From contig CAKVEA010000003.1 of assembly GCA_934728355.1 (NCBI GenBank), forward strand, positions 115,554 through 179,553: 64,000 nucleotides of DNA. Reading direction: 5' to 3'. The notes beneath the pieces were generated by a model. It was not told where the DNA came from, made no database searches, and saw only the letters and a list, made by a program, of their open reading frames with translations. This document shows, in pieces, positions 1 through 8,483 of this stretch. This DNA comes from an uncultured Eubacteriales bacterium. Lineage in GTDB: Bacteria; Bacillota; Clostridia; Oscillospirales; Acutalibacteraceae. The translations under genes were made by a program, and so were the position numbers. Each line of letters starts with the position of its first letter. Within the stretch, counting starts at the first letter, position 1.

Positions 1-1892
1 GAGCATGTAATGATATTATTTTGTCAAAAACTTTTGACAATGGTATGATATGTGCTTCAGAACAGTCTGTTATTGTTGAAGAAGATATTAAAGAAGATTT
101 TGAAAAAATAATGAAAAAAAACGGATGCGTATTTCTTAATGAAAATCAAACTGAAAAACTTTCTTCTTTTGTTTTTAAAAATGGAAAATTAAATTCTGAG
201 ATTGCAGGAAAATCCGCTTATGAAATAGCAATTATGTCCGGAATAGAAGTGCCTGAGAAAACTAAAATTTTAATTTCCAATCTTAAAGGCATAGGAGAAA
301 AATTTCCTCTGTCGGCTGAAAAATTGTCTCCTATTTTGTCTTATTATATTGTTAAGAACTGCGAAGAAGCTTTTTCTAAATGCTGTGAAGTCCTTAATTT
401 TTGGGGAAAAGGTCATACTGCATCGATACATAGTGAAAACGAAGAAGTTATTAGAAATTTCGGTATAAAAATGAATGCAGGAAGAATTATAGTTAATTCT
501 CCTTCTTCTCAGGGTGCAATCGGAGGAATATACAATTCAAATATTCCATCACTTACACTTGGGTGTGGATCTCACGGAAAAAATTCGATTTCTACGAATC
601 TCTCTTGTGATAATCTTATTAACATCAAAAAAATTTTTAAGAGGAGAAACAACATGCAATGGTTTAAAGTACCTCCTAAAATATATTTTGAAAAAAACAG
701 TATTAAATATCTTGGAGAAGCATCCGATTTAAAAAATATTTTCATAGTTACGGATAAATCAATGGTTAAGCTCGGTATGCTTGAAAAGGTTACGAATTTG
801 CTTAACAGTCGAAGTTTGAATTATAAAATTTTTGATGACGTTTTGCCGGACCCGGACGTAAAAACTGTTTTTGAGGGTCTTAAATTTATAAAAGAATTTA
901 ATCCAAACACTATTATTGCACTTGGTGGAGGCTCTGTTATTGATTGTGCTAAATGCATATGGCTTTTTAATGATGTAAAAGATGAAGATATGGATTTCGA
1001 AAAATTTCGTCTTAGATTTATGGATATAAGAAAAAGAATAATTGATTTTCCAAATATTCATAAGAAAATTAAATTTATTGCCATTCCGACAACTTCGGGA
1101 ACAGGCTCTGAAGTAACTTCATTTTCCGTTATAACAGACAAATCAGGGAAAGAAGAAATAAAATACCCTTTAGCGGATTATTCTCTAACTCCAGACGTGG
1201 CAATAATTGATTCTGAGTTTGTTAAAACTCTTCCAAAATCATCTGTAGCAGATACAGGAATGGATGTTTTAACCCATGCCATAGAGGCTTATGTTTCAAC
1301 TATGTCAAATGATTTTACAGATGGTTTGTGCATAAAAGCAGTAAACTTAATTCATAAACATTTAAAAAATTCTTATAAAATAGGGGACTCTTTATCTAGG
1401 GAAAAGGTTCATAATGCCGCTACAATTGCAGGAATGGCTTTTTCAAATGCATTTTTAGGACTTAATCATTCAATGGCACATAAACTCGGCGGAGAATTTC
1501 ATATTTCTCATGGCAGAGCAAATGCAATTTTACTTCCGTATGTTATAAAATATAATTCTTCTCTTCCTTCAAAATTTTCTTGTTTTCCAAAATATGAACA
1601 TTTTATTGCTGATGAAAAATATGCCGAAATTGCTAAAATTATTGGCAAGCCCGGTGAATCAAAAAAAGAGAGTATAGAAAATTTGATTGATTTTATAATA
1701 GATTTAAATAGAACATTTGGTATACCGCTTTCCCTTAAAGAGGCGAATATAAATGAAAATGAATTTTTAGATAAAGTAGATTTTCTTTCTGAGCTTGCTC
1801 ATGAAGATCAATGCACACTCACTAATCCCAGATATCCGTTAATAAGCGAAATAAAAGACATTTATATTAAATGCTATTATGGAAATCTTTAG
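1..1892 (+). CDS. adhE: Bifunctional acetaldehyde-CoA/alcohol dehydrogenase AdhE, 3' part (cut by window edge)
   Basis: Converts acetyl-CoA to acetaldehyde and then ethanol with two NADH; cytoplasmic fermentative enzyme. The open frame runs off the left edge (codons in phase from base 3), so a TTG at 21 is an internal Leu and not a start. The visible part begins at the aldehyde dehydrogenase active-site region (FDNGMICASEQS, with the catalytic Cys), then a linker and a complete iron-dependent alcohol dehydrogenase domain: GGGSVIDCAK nucleotide loop, TTSGTGSE, and the metal ligands in DTGMDVLTHAIEAY and LNHSMAHKLGGEFHISHG. About 270 N-terminal residues of a typical 870-890 aa AdhE must lie outside. 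The stop overlaps the 3' end of the convergent yqgF by 26 bases. Family identity is certain. Confidence 0.95.
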   Translation, partial: ACNDIILSKTFDNGMICASEQSVIVEEDIKEDFEKIMKKNGCVFLNENQTEKLSSFVFKNGKLNSEIAGKSAYEIAIMSGIEVPEKTKILISNLKGIGEKFPLSAEKLSPILSYYIVKNCEEAFSKCCEVLNFWGKGHTASIHSENEEVIRNFGIKMNAGRIIVNSPSSQGAIGGIYNSNIPSLTLGCGSHGKNSISTNLSCDNLINIKKIFKRRNNMQWFKVPPKIYFEKNSIKYLGEASDLKNIFIVTDKSMVKLGMLEKVTNLLNSRSLNYKIFDDVLPDPDVKTVFEGLKFIKEFNPNTIIALGGGSVIDCAKCIWLFNDVKDEDMDFEKFRLRFMDIRKRIIDFPNIHKKIKFIAIPTTSGTGSEVTSFSVITDKSGKEEIKYPLADYSLTPDVAIIDSEFVKTLPKSSVADTGMDVLTHAIEAYVSTMSNDFTDGLCIKAVNLIHKHLKNSYKIGDSLSREKVHNAATIAGMAFSNAFLGLNHSMAHKLGGEFHISHGRANAILLPYVIKYNSSLPSKFSCFPKYEHFIADEKYAEIAKIIGKPGESKKESIENLIDFIIDLNRTFGIPLSLKEANINENEFLDKVDFLSELAHEDQCTLTNPRYPLISEIKDIYIKCYYGNL

Positions 1893-2304
1893 TTGATTTT
1901 CTGTAATTTAAATAATTTTCGAGTATAATTGATGCACTTAAAGTGTCAATTATGCTCTTTCTTTTTTTTCCGCGAACGTTTATTTCATTTAAGTAGTTAT
2001 GAGCACTTATTGTTGTTCTTCTTTCATCCCAAAGTACTACTTCTATATCTATAATTGATTTCATCATATCTTTAAAATTTATTGCATTTTGTGCACTTTC
2101 GCCGATGCTTCCGTTCATGTTTTTCGGTAACCCCAAAACTAAAAGTTCTACATTCTTTTCTATTATTATTTCTTTTATTTTATCGGCTAACTTTTCAAAG
2201 TTTTTTTCTGTTATTGTACAAACCGGAAAAGAAATAATTTCATCTTTGTCGCAAAGGGCTAATCCCGTTCTTGTTTTTCCTAAGTCAATTGACATTATTA
2301 TCAT
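1867..2304 (-). CDS. yqgF: RuvX/YqgF-family pre-16S rRNA nuclease / Holliday junction resolvase-like protein
   Basis: 145 aa, RNase H-fold protein. The family is implicated in maturation of the 16S rRNA 5' end and was earlier called a putative Holliday junction resolvase. Sequence shows the first acidic strand MSIDLGKTRTGLAL near the N terminus, the VLGLPKNMNGSIGESA glycine-rich segment in the middle, and the WDERRTT motif with catalytic acidic residues near residue 93. Length is normal for the family. Start is the first ATG behind a GAAAGGA ribosome site. It lies alone, convergent with adhE and divergent from the hrcA operon. Confidence 0.93.
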   Translation of the reverse strand: MIIMSIDLGKTRTGLALCDKDEIISFPVCTITEKNFEKLADKIKEIIIEKNVELLVLGLPKNMNGSIGESAQNAINFKDMMKSIIDIEVVLWDERRTTISAHNYLNEINVRGKKRKSIIDTLSASIILENYLNYRKSTKDFHNSI

Positions 2305-2424
2305 ATGTATCGATTCCTTTCACTGTTTTTTATTTTTTAATACTGAAAATACTGGGATTTATGCGATTTCATAGCTTTCAATTAAAATTATTTATAAATT
2401 TTCAAAATTTTTTTAATTTAGGTA

Positions 2425-2453
2425 TTGACATATTGAAAATATAGTGATAAGCT
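2425..2453 (+). promoter_or_regulatory. Candidate vegetative promoter of the hrcA operon
   Basis: A perfect -35 box TTGACA at 2425-2430 is followed after 17 bases by TAAGCT at 2448-2453, a weak -10 preceded by an extended TGA element. It ends just before the CIRCE operator, the usual arrangement for repressor control. The -35 is clear; the exact -10 is uncertain. Confidence 0.6.
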
Positions 2454-2457
2454 ATAT

Positions 2458-2484
2458 TTAGCACTCGAGAAGAGAGAGTGCTAA
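2458..2484 (+). promoter_or_regulatory. CIRCE operator (HrcA binding site)
   Basis: Perfect inverted repeat TTAGCACTC - 9 bases - GAGTGCTAA, identical to the consensus CIRCE element bound by the heat-shock repressor HrcA. It sits 30 bases before hrcA, so the hrcA-grpE-dnaK-dnaJ operon is autoregulated by HrcA (established for this regulon). No second copy was seen in the window. Confidence 0.98.
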
Positions 2485-2513
2485 CGGTTTAACAATCAGT
2501 GAGGTGATAAGTT

Positions 2514-3542
2514 TTGGATCCTATAGAAAGAAAATTTAAGATACTTGAAGAGATAATAAATCGTTATATATTAACGGGTGAACCGGTTGGATCTAAAACT
2601 GTCTCTGAGAATTCTGATTTATCGTTTTCTTCTGCGACCGTTCGGAATGAAATGGCCGATCTTGTAAGCTTTGGATATTTAACACAGCCGCATGTTTCTG
2701 CGGGGAGAGTCCCTTCAAGCAGGGGATACAGGTTATATATTAACAAATTAATGCATAAAAAGCCACTTTCAGAAAACGAAAAAAATCTTATAAACGGAAT
2801 TTTAAGTAAATCCTCTACAGACCCTGAAAGTTTACTTAAGGCTGCAGCTGAAGCTCTTGCCGAAATAACCGGTTTTACTTCTGTTGTGACCACTCCTCTT
2901 AATCAAAAATCGAGAGTTCTTGACATAAAATTGGTTAAAATAAGCCGCAGAGGAGCAATGGTTGTATTAACAACCAGCAGCGGTATGGTAAAAAATAAAC
3001 TTTTTCGGTGTGATTATGATATAAGCGATGAAATTTTAAAGACATTCGAAAAAATTTTATCCGAAGAATTTAGAGGAAAGCTTTTAAATAAGATAAATCC
3101 CGAAAGTGTTAGTATTTTGGTTACTGAAGAAAGTAGTATTTCTTTTCTTCTGCTTCCGATAATAAAAGTTTTTTTAGAAACTGCTCTAGAAGCTTCACAA
3201 GTTGAAGTTAAAATTTGTGGTCAGAAAAATCTTCTTTTAATTCCGGAAAGCACCTCCGAAATGACATACGGTATTTTTAAATTTTTAGAAGACAAAGAAA
3301 AAATTTTGAATCTTTTAAAGTGTGAAAATTACGGAATAAATTTTACAGTCGGGGAAGAGAATATATACAGAGAGCTTAAAAATTCAAGTGTTTGTTTTTC
3401 AAGATATAACGTGGCAGATAAGTTCGGAGGACTGGGCGTCATCGGACCTACAAGAATGGATTACGGCTATGTTACTTCTTATTTGCAGTATGTTTCTTCA
3501 CTTATAGGAGTTTTTCTTGAAAGAATTCTTAAGGGATATTAG
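2514..3542 (+). CDS. hrcA: Heat-inducible transcription repressor HrcA
   Basis: 342 aa repressor of class I heat-shock genes; binds the CIRCE site directly upstream and is kept active by GroEL in characterised bacteria. N-terminal winged-helix segment (roughly residues 1-75, including EPVGSKTVSE and SSATVRNEMADL), then the GAF-like inserted domain, and the typical C-terminal segment containing GVIGPTRMDYGYV. Start is a TTG at 2514 behind GAGGTG with 7-base spacing; no better in-frame ATG exists nearby. First gene of a four-gene operon; gap to grpE 32 bases. Confidence 0.97.
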   Translation: MDPIERKFKILEEIINRYILTGEPVGSKTVSENSDLSFSSATVRNEMADLVSFGYLTQPHVSAGRVPSSRGYRLYINKLMHKKPLSENEKNLINGILSKSSTDPESLLKAAAEALAEITGFTSVVTTPLNQKSRVLDIKLVKISRRGAMVVLTTSSGMVKNKLFRCDYDISDEILKTFEKILSEEFRGKLLNKINPESVSILVTEESSISFLLLPIIKVFLETALEASQVEVKICGQKNLLLIPESTSEMTYGIFKFLEDKEKILNLLKCENYGINFTVGEENIYRELKNSSVCFSRYNVADKFGGLGVIGPTRMDYGYVTSYLQYVSSLIGVFLERILKGY

Positions 3543-3574
3543 AAGAAATTACTTTGAAAGGGGATAATAGTTAA

Positions 3575-4105
3575 GTGTCAGAAAATAAAAAATCAAATCA
3601 AGAAATAGATTTGGAATCTTCATCCGAAAGCAAAGAGCTTGAAAATGAAGAAGTACCTGAAAATAAAAATGATAATGCTTTGGAAAAAGAAATTGCAGAC
3701 TATAAGGACAAACTTTTAAGAATGGCTGCTGAATATGAAAATTTCAGAAAGCGAAGTGAAAAAGAAAAAGAGACTATTTACTCAGATGCTATTTCTTTCA
3801 CGGTTATGAGCATTTTACCCATTGAAGACAGTTTGGAAGCTGCCCTCAGTTCTTCCGAAAATCAAAATGAAGAATATAAAAAAGGAATAAAACTTTTAAA
3901 AGACCAATTTGAAAAAGCTTTAAAAACATTAAAAGTAGAATCTTTCGGAGAAGTTGGAGAAAAGTTTGATCCAAGTATTCATAATGCTATATCCCATATA
4001 GAGGAGGAATCTGACAAAGAAAACGAAATATCAAAAGTATTTCAAAAAGGGTATAAATCAAGTACGCGTATAATACGCCATGCTATGGTTCAGGTAACAA
4101 ATTAA
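3575..4105 (+). CDS. grpE: Nucleotide exchange factor GrpE
   Basis: 176 aa cytoplasmic cochaperone that releases ADP from DnaK. A highly acidic, low-complexity N-terminus (about 45 residues) is followed by the long coiled-coil segment containing DKLLRMAAEYENFRKRSEKEK and the C-terminal beta domain with FDPSIHNAISH and the terminal RIIRHAMVQV. GTG start at 3575 behind GAAAGGGG. Second gene of the CIRCE-controlled operon, 34 bases before dnaK. Confidence 0.97.
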   Translation: MSENKKSNQEIDLESSSESKELENEEVPENKNDNALEKEIADYKDKLLRMAAEYENFRKRSEKEKETIYSDAISFTVMSILPIEDSLEAALSSSENQNEEYKKGIKLLKDQFEKALKTLKVESFGEVGEKFDPSIHNAISHIEEESDKENEISKVFQKGYKSSTRIIRHAMVQVTN

Positions 4106-4139
4106 ATTTAGTAAATTAGTATATTAGGAGGAAAAATAT

Positions 4140-5993
4140 ATGTCAAAAATAATAGGTATTGATTTAGGTACTACAAACTCATGTGTTTCAGTAATTGAGG
4201 GTGGTGAAGCCGTTGTTATCCCTAATGCTGAAGGTGCAAGAACAACCCCATCTGTTGTTGCTTTTTCAAAAACAGGTGAAAGAATGGTTGGTCAAGTTGC
4301 AAAACGCCAAGCTATAACAAATCCGGAAAGAACCATAAGCTCTATAAAAAGAGAAATGGGAACTTCTCATAAAGTTACTATTGACGGAAAATCTTATACA
4401 CCTCAAGAAATTTCAGCAATGATTCTCCAAAAACTTAAAGCTGATGCAGAAAGTTATATAGGAAGCAAGGTAACTGAAGCAGTTATAACTGTTCCTGCAT
4501 ATTTCACAGATGCTCAGCGTCAGGCAACAAAGGATGCAGGAAAAATAGCCGGTCTCGATGTTAAACGTATAATAAATGAGCCTACAGCAGCTGCTCTTTC
4601 TTACGGAATAGATAAAGAAAACGATCAAAAAGTGCTTGTTTATGATTTGGGTGGCGGTACTTTCGACGTTTCTATAATCGAAATGGGTGAAGGTGTACAA
4701 GAAGTTTTAGCAACAGCAGGAAATAACCACCTCGGTGGAGATGATTTCGATGCAAGAATAGTTGATTATTTAGTTTCGTCTTTTAAATCCGAAACCGGTG
4801 TTGATCTTAAATCCGATAAAATGGCAATGCAAAGACTTAAAGAAGCCGCTGAAAAAGCTAAAATTGAACTTTCTGGCATGACTTCGGCAAACATCAATCT
4901 TCCGTTTATTACAGCTGATGCAACAGGTCCTAAACACCTTGACATAACTTTGACAAGAGCTAAATTTAACGAACTTACTGCAGACCTCGTCGAAAATACA
5001 ATGGTTCCTGTTCGTCAAGCTCTTAAAGATTCAGGACTTGAAATTTCTGCAATAGATAAAGTCTTAATGGTTGGAGGCTCTTCAAGAATTCCTGCTGTTC
5101 AAGAAGCAGTTAAAAATTTAATTGGTAAAGATCCGTTTAAGGGTATTAATCCTGACGAATGTGTTGCTATCGGTGCAGCTCTTCAAGGTGGCGTTTTAGG
5201 AGGAGATGTTAAAGGTCTTTTGCTTCTCGATGTTACTCCGCTTTCTTTGGGAATTGAAACAATGGGTGGAGTTATGACAAAAATCATCGAAAGGAATACA
5301 ACTATTCCTACAAAGAAGAGTCAAGTATTTTCTACAGCAGCAGACGGTCAGACTCAAGTTGAAATAAATGTTTTACAAGGTGAACGTGAATTTGCAAGAG
5401 ATAACAAACAACTCGGACTTTTCAGACTTGATGGTATAGCTCCTGCTCCGAGAGGAATACCACAAATTGAAGTTACATTTGATATCGATGCAAATGGTAT
5501 AGTAAACGTTTCTGCTAAAGACAGAGGAACAGGTAAAGAACAACATATTACGATTACTTCGGGCGGAAATATGTCTAAAGAAGACATAGAAAAAGCTGTT
5601 CAAGATGCTGAAAAGTATGCTGAAGAAGATAAAAAACGCCGTGAAGAAGTAGATACCAAAAATGAAGCAGAAAATATGTGCTACGCAGTTGAAAAACTTT
5701 TAAAAGATAATGAAGGAAAAATCGATTCTTCCGATAAAGATTCTTTGGAGAGCAAAGTAAACAGCTTAAAAGAAAAAATCAAGTCTGGGGATTCATCTGC
5801 AATAAAGAGTGAGATGGAAGAACTTCAAAAGAGTATGTATGAAGTTTCTACAAAACTTTATCAAAGTGCTTCCGCAAATCAAGCGGCTCAAGGAGGAAAT
5901 CCTTCTGAAAATGCTCAAAATTCAAATTCAGCAAATGGCGAAAATGTTTACAATGCGGATTATAAAGATGTAGATCCCGAACAAAATAAATAA
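4140..5993 (+). CDS. dnaK: Chaperone protein DnaK (Hsp70)
   Basis: 617 aa ATP-dependent chaperone. ATPase domain shows GIDLGTTNS (residues 6-14), DAQRQATKDAG, NEPTAAALSYG, VYDLGGGTFDVS and VGGSSRIPAVQ; the linker and substrate-binding domain begin near LLLLDVTPLSLGIETMGG. The C-terminal lid ends in a Gln/Asn/Ser-rich tail followed by an acidic DVDPEQNK end. ATG start with an AGGAGG site 8 bases upstream. Slightly less A+T-rich than neighbours, as expected for a highly expressed gene. Operon partner of GrpE and DnaJ. Confidence 0.99.
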   Translation: MSKIIGIDLGTTNSCVSVIEGGEAVVIPNAEGARTTPSVVAFSKTGERMVGQVAKRQAITNPERTISSIKREMGTSHKVTIDGKSYTPQEISAMILQKLKADAESYIGSKVTEAVITVPAYFTDAQRQATKDAGKIAGLDVKRIINEPTAAALSYGIDKENDQKVLVYDLGGGTFDVSIIEMGEGVQEVLATAGNNHLGGDDFDARIVDYLVSSFKSETGVDLKSDKMAMQRLKEAAEKAKIELSGMTSANINLPFITADATGPKHLDITLTRAKFNELTADLVENTMVPVRQALKDSGLEISAIDKVLMVGGSSRIPAVQEAVKNLIGKDPFKGINPDECVAIGAALQGGVLGGDVKGLLLLDVTPLSLGIETMGGVMTKIIERNTTIPTKKSQVFSTAADGQTQVEINVLQGEREFARDNKQLGLFRLDGIAPAPRGIPQIEVTFDIDANGIVNVSAKDRGTGKEQHITITSGGNMSKEDIEKAVQDAEKYAEEDKKRREEVDTKNEAENMCYAVEKLLKDNEGKIDSSDKDSLESKVNSLKEKIKSGDSSAIKSEMEELQKSMYEVSTKLYQSASANQAAQGGNPSENAQNSNSANGENVYNADYKDVDPEQNK

Positions 5994-6007
5994 TTTTAAA
6001 TCAAAGT

Positions 6008-6038
6008 CCCCCTTCATTGCCTAAGGGCGATAAGGGGG
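6008..6038 (+). other. Strong RNA hairpin between dnaK and dnaJ
   Basis: CCCCCTT at 6008-6014 pairs perfectly with AAGGGGG at 6032-6038, and the interior ATTGCC/GGCGAT arms (6016-6021 with 6026-6031, one G-U) extend the stem above a single-base bulge. It lies in the 73-base gap between dnaK and dnaJ. There is no clean T-run directly after it, so it looks more like an attenuator or an RNA processing/stabilising element than a full terminator. Function is inference. Confidence 0.7.
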
Positions 6039-6066
6039 CAAAAATAATTTTTAAGAGGGTGAAGAG

Positions 6067-7224
6067 TTGCCTGAAAAAAGAGATTATTATGATGTCTTGG
6101 GAGTCAGTAAAGGGGCTTCGGAAGACGAAATAAAAAAAGCATACAGAAAGCTTGCAAAAAAATATCATCCTGATTTAAATCCGGGAGATAAAACCGCAGA
6201 GCAAAAATTCAAGGAAGTCGGCGAAGCTTATGATGTTTTGTCTGACAAATCAAAGCGCAGTAGATATGATCAATTCGGCCATGCAGGTACCGATCCGAAT
6301 TATGGTGGTGGAAGCAGTGGAGGATACAGTTATTATTCAGAGAGTCCTTTTGGATCAGATATTGATCTCGGTGATATATTCGGAAGCTTTTTCGGTGGAT
6401 TCGGCGGCGGAAGAACAAGACGTGACGGAAATGCCCCCAGAAGAGGTTCCGATGTTGAAATAACAGTTAATATTTCATTTTTAGAAGCAGCTAAAGGGTG
6501 TAAAAAGAAAATTTCTTACAATAATATAGACACATGTAAAAAATGTGGTGGCTCCGGGGCAAGACCGGGTACCTCTCCTAAGACATGCAGCATTTGCGGC
6601 GGAAGAGGTCAAGTTACCGTTAACCAAAGAACTCCTTTTGGAATGATGCAAACAACACGTACTTGTGACAGCTGTCACGGAAGCGGTAAAATTATAGACT
6701 CTCCATGCATGGATTGTGGTGGAAACGGAAAAGTCCGTTTAAATAAAGAAATTGAAGTTAGTATACCGGCAGGTATAAGTAATAATCAAATTTTAAATGT
6801 CAGCGGAAAGGGAGATGCCGGAAGAAACGGCGGAGAACACGGAGATTTACATCTTTACATAAATGTTGCTCCTCACCCTGTTTTTGAACGCAAAGACTAT
6901 GATGTTTGGTGTGAAATACCGATAACATTTTCCCAAGCGGCACTAGGTGCGGACATTGTGGTACCTACTATAGATGGTAAAGTTGAATGTCATGTACATG
7001 AAGGCACACAAAACGGAGACATATTTAAATTAAAGGGTAAAGGTATACCAAAACTTCACGGAAGAGGTTGTGGCGACGAATTTGTAAAAGTGCATATTGA
7101 AGTGCCTAAAAATTTGACGTCTTACCAGAGAAAAGCCCTAAATGAGTTTGAAAAAACTTTAACAGAAAAAAACTATCAAAAAAGGAAATCCTTCTTTGAT
7201 AGAATAAAGAATTTATTTGAGTAA
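6067..7224 (+). CDS. dnaJ: Chaperone protein DnaJ (type I Hsp40)
   Basis: 385 aa cochaperone that stimulates DnaK ATPase. J domain at residues 1-70 with the invariant HPD in KKYHPDLNPG; Gly/Phe-rich linker (residues about 75-125); zinc domain with four Cys pairs CKKCGGSG, CSICGGRG, CDSCHGSG and CMDCGGNG; C-terminal substrate-binding domains. TTG start behind AAGAGGGTGAAG. Last gene of the heat-shock operon; its stop is only 7 bases from the stop of the convergent bacteriocin-like gene. Confidence 0.98.
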   Translation: MPEKRDYYDVLGVSKGASEDEIKKAYRKLAKKYHPDLNPGDKTAEQKFKEVGEAYDVLSDKSKRSRYDQFGHAGTDPNYGGGSSGGYSYYSESPFGSDIDLGDIFGSFFGGFGGGRTRRDGNAPRRGSDVEITVNISFLEAAKGCKKKISYNNIDTCKKCGGSGARPGTSPKTCSICGGRGQVTVNQRTPFGMMQTTRTCDSCHGSGKIIDSPCMDCGGNGKVRLNKEIEVSIPAGISNNQILNVSGKGDAGRNGGEHGDLHLYINVAPHPVFERKDYDVWCEIPITFSQAALGADIVVPTIDGKVECHVHEGTQNGDIFKLKGKGIPKLHGRGCGDEFVKVHIEVPKNLTSYQRKALNEFEKTLTEKNYQKRKSFFDRIKNLFE

Positions 7225-7231
7225 ACAAACA

Positions 7232-7585
7232 TCAAATCTTTTTAATCCATGATATAGTATGTTTTACACCATCACGTATAGATTTGACTATTCCTATGTT
7301 TGCTACAATAGCACCTTCAATAACACCTCGTCCCAATTTATAGGCCACAGCACGTGGATTTCTACTTATAAACAATCCACCTGAAATGTTGCTGAGTTCT
7401 TTATCCGAAAGATTGATATTTTTTTCAATAGCTTCATTGATATTATCTGCTAAAACTTTCAATTCATCGTCTGTAACAGTTATTCCCTCACTCTTAAATA
7501 GAGCTTTCACTTCATCAGTTGATGCGCATTCTAAAATTTTTTTCATGAATTCACTATCACCTACAAGTTTATTAAATTTATCCAT
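7232..7585 (-). CDS. Nif11-like, double-glycine leader peptide: orphan bacteriocin/RiPP-type precursor
   Basis: 117 aa from the ATG at 7585. A GTG at 7594 also opens the frame, but it overlaps the ribosome site GGAAGG, which is correctly spaced for the ATG. Residues 1-70 resemble the Nif11-type leader (FNKLVGDSEFMKKILECAS...DDELKVLADNI) and end in LSDKELSNISGG, a classical double-Gly cleavage motif for C39 peptidase/ABC exporters. The remaining 47 residues are a cationic, glycine- and isoleucine-rich core (two GR/GV and GAIVANIG-like segments) lacking Cys, and so unlikely to be lanthionine-modified. No maturase, immunity or exporter gene is adjacent. Likely an exported peptide whose transporter is elsewhere. 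Leader assignment is by pattern; activity is inference. Confidence 0.75.
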   Translation of the reverse strand: MDKFNKLVGDSEFMKKILECASTDEVKALFKSEGITVTDDELKVLADNINEAIEKNINLSDKELSNISGGLFISRNPRAVAYKLGRGVIEGAIVANIGIVKSIRDGVKHTISWIKKI

Positions 7586-7626
7586 AAATGTCACCTTCCC
7601 ATATTATTATTTTGATAACAATAAAT

Positions 7627-7655
7627 AGTATATAATATACAAATAGATTTGTCAA
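7627..7655 (-). promoter_or_regulatory. Consensus promoter of the bacteriocin-like gene
   Basis: On the minus strand, TTGACA (7655-7650) and TATACT (7632-7627) are separated by exactly 17 bases, 42 bases before the ATG. This is one of the strongest promoter matches in the window. Confidence 0.8.
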
Positions 7656-7799
7656 ACACTAATTAAAATGTTTTTATTAACAATTTCATATTACAAAGTC
7701 ATAAGGTATAAATATAGTTGACATTTTTATAAAAAAATGCTAAGAATTGAGTAAATGTAATAAATTAAAAATATATATATAAAAATATAAATAATATAA

Positions 7800-7828
7800 T
7801 TGACTATTCAATATAATTTAATTAGAAT
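7800..7828 (+). promoter_or_regulatory. Promoter of the DUF1292 gene
   Basis: TTGACT (7800-7805), 17-base spacer, TAGAAT (7823-7828), followed 33 bases later by the ATG with a GGGAGGA site. Good match to a housekeeping sigma promoter. Confidence 0.7.
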
Positions 7829-7861
7829 AGGAAGGGTAAACAATTTATTGGGAGGATTACA

Positions 7862-8140
7862 ATGGACGAAAATTTTTCATCTGATATTATTACTTTAGTT
7901 GATGATGAGGGAATAGAAAGAGAGTTTGAAGTGCTGGATACTATAGAAAACTCTCATGGTAAATTTTATGCTTTAATGCCAAACTTTAAACTTCCTGAAG
8001 AAGAGTTGAACAGTGAAGAAACTTATTTTATATTCGAGATGATTGAAGAAAACGGCGAAGAGCAATTGGTTGAAGTTGACAATGATGAACTTCTGGATGA
8101 ACTTTCTGATGAGTTCGAAAAAAGACTTGGAGCTGTATAA
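7862..8140 (+). CDS. DUF1292 family protein (YrzB-like)
   Basis: 92 aa very acidic small cytoplasmic protein. Characteristic features are the ITLVDDEGIEREFEVLDTIE start, the YFALMP-like segment (KFYALMPNFKLPEEE) and the acidic end ELLDELSDEFEKRL. The family is widespread in Firmicutes next to yqgF/yrzL but has no established function. ATG start behind TTGGGAGGA. The gene is followed directly by the 6S RNA. Confidence 0.9.
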   Translation: MDENFSSDIITLVDDEGIEREFEVLDTIENSHGKFYALMPNFKLPEEELNSEETYFIFEMIEENGEEQLVEVDNDELLDELSDEFEKRLGAV

Positions 8141-8159
8141 CCGTTTAGATTTTTATGTT

Positions 8160-8335
8160 TCTGCTTAATTCGCGGACTGTGTCCATATAACCCTACAAGA
8201 TTTAATAGGGAGTTTGATATCGTTTAAGATTGCAGGCCTTCTTTGTTATATAAGTAAAGGAAGCGTGAATACTCGATTAAAACACCCACCTGCTAATTGT
8301 GGCAGGTTATTTAGGACACGATACGATTAAGCGGA
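8160..8335 (+). ncRNA. ssrS: 6S RNA (ssrS), regulator of the housekeeping RNA polymerase
   Basis: The 343-base gap between DUF1292 and cvpA folds as a long rod. The closing stem pairs GCTTAATTCG (8163-8172) with CGATTAAGC (8324-8332) and GTGTCC (8179-8184) with GGACAC (8314-8319). Inside are a hairpin CCTTCTTT/AAAGGAAG and the near-3' hairpin CCTGC...GCAGG preceded by ACACCCA, as in known 6S RNAs, around a large open bubble that mimics a melted promoter. A TATAAC with TG extension overlaps the DUF1292 stop (8136-8141) and may be its promoter. The 3' side ends in a T-run region near 8336-8357. Recognised by structure and motif memory; exact ends are approximate. Confidence 0.8.
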
Positions 8336-8483
8336 TTTTTTATAAGTCCTTTTTTATTAAAAATAAATTAAGTTTAAATTTAAACAAAAATACATTACTG
8401 AAAATCTTGTGCTTTATCTGTTGATTTTTAGCAATATTTATAGTAAAATGACAAGGGTTTTTGGAATTTTGGAGGTAAAATAG

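Noticed and set aside
21..60. TTG at 21 as the start of a 623-aa protein
   Set aside because: The frame is open to the left edge and encodes the AdhE active-site region; the TTG is an internal Leu codon.
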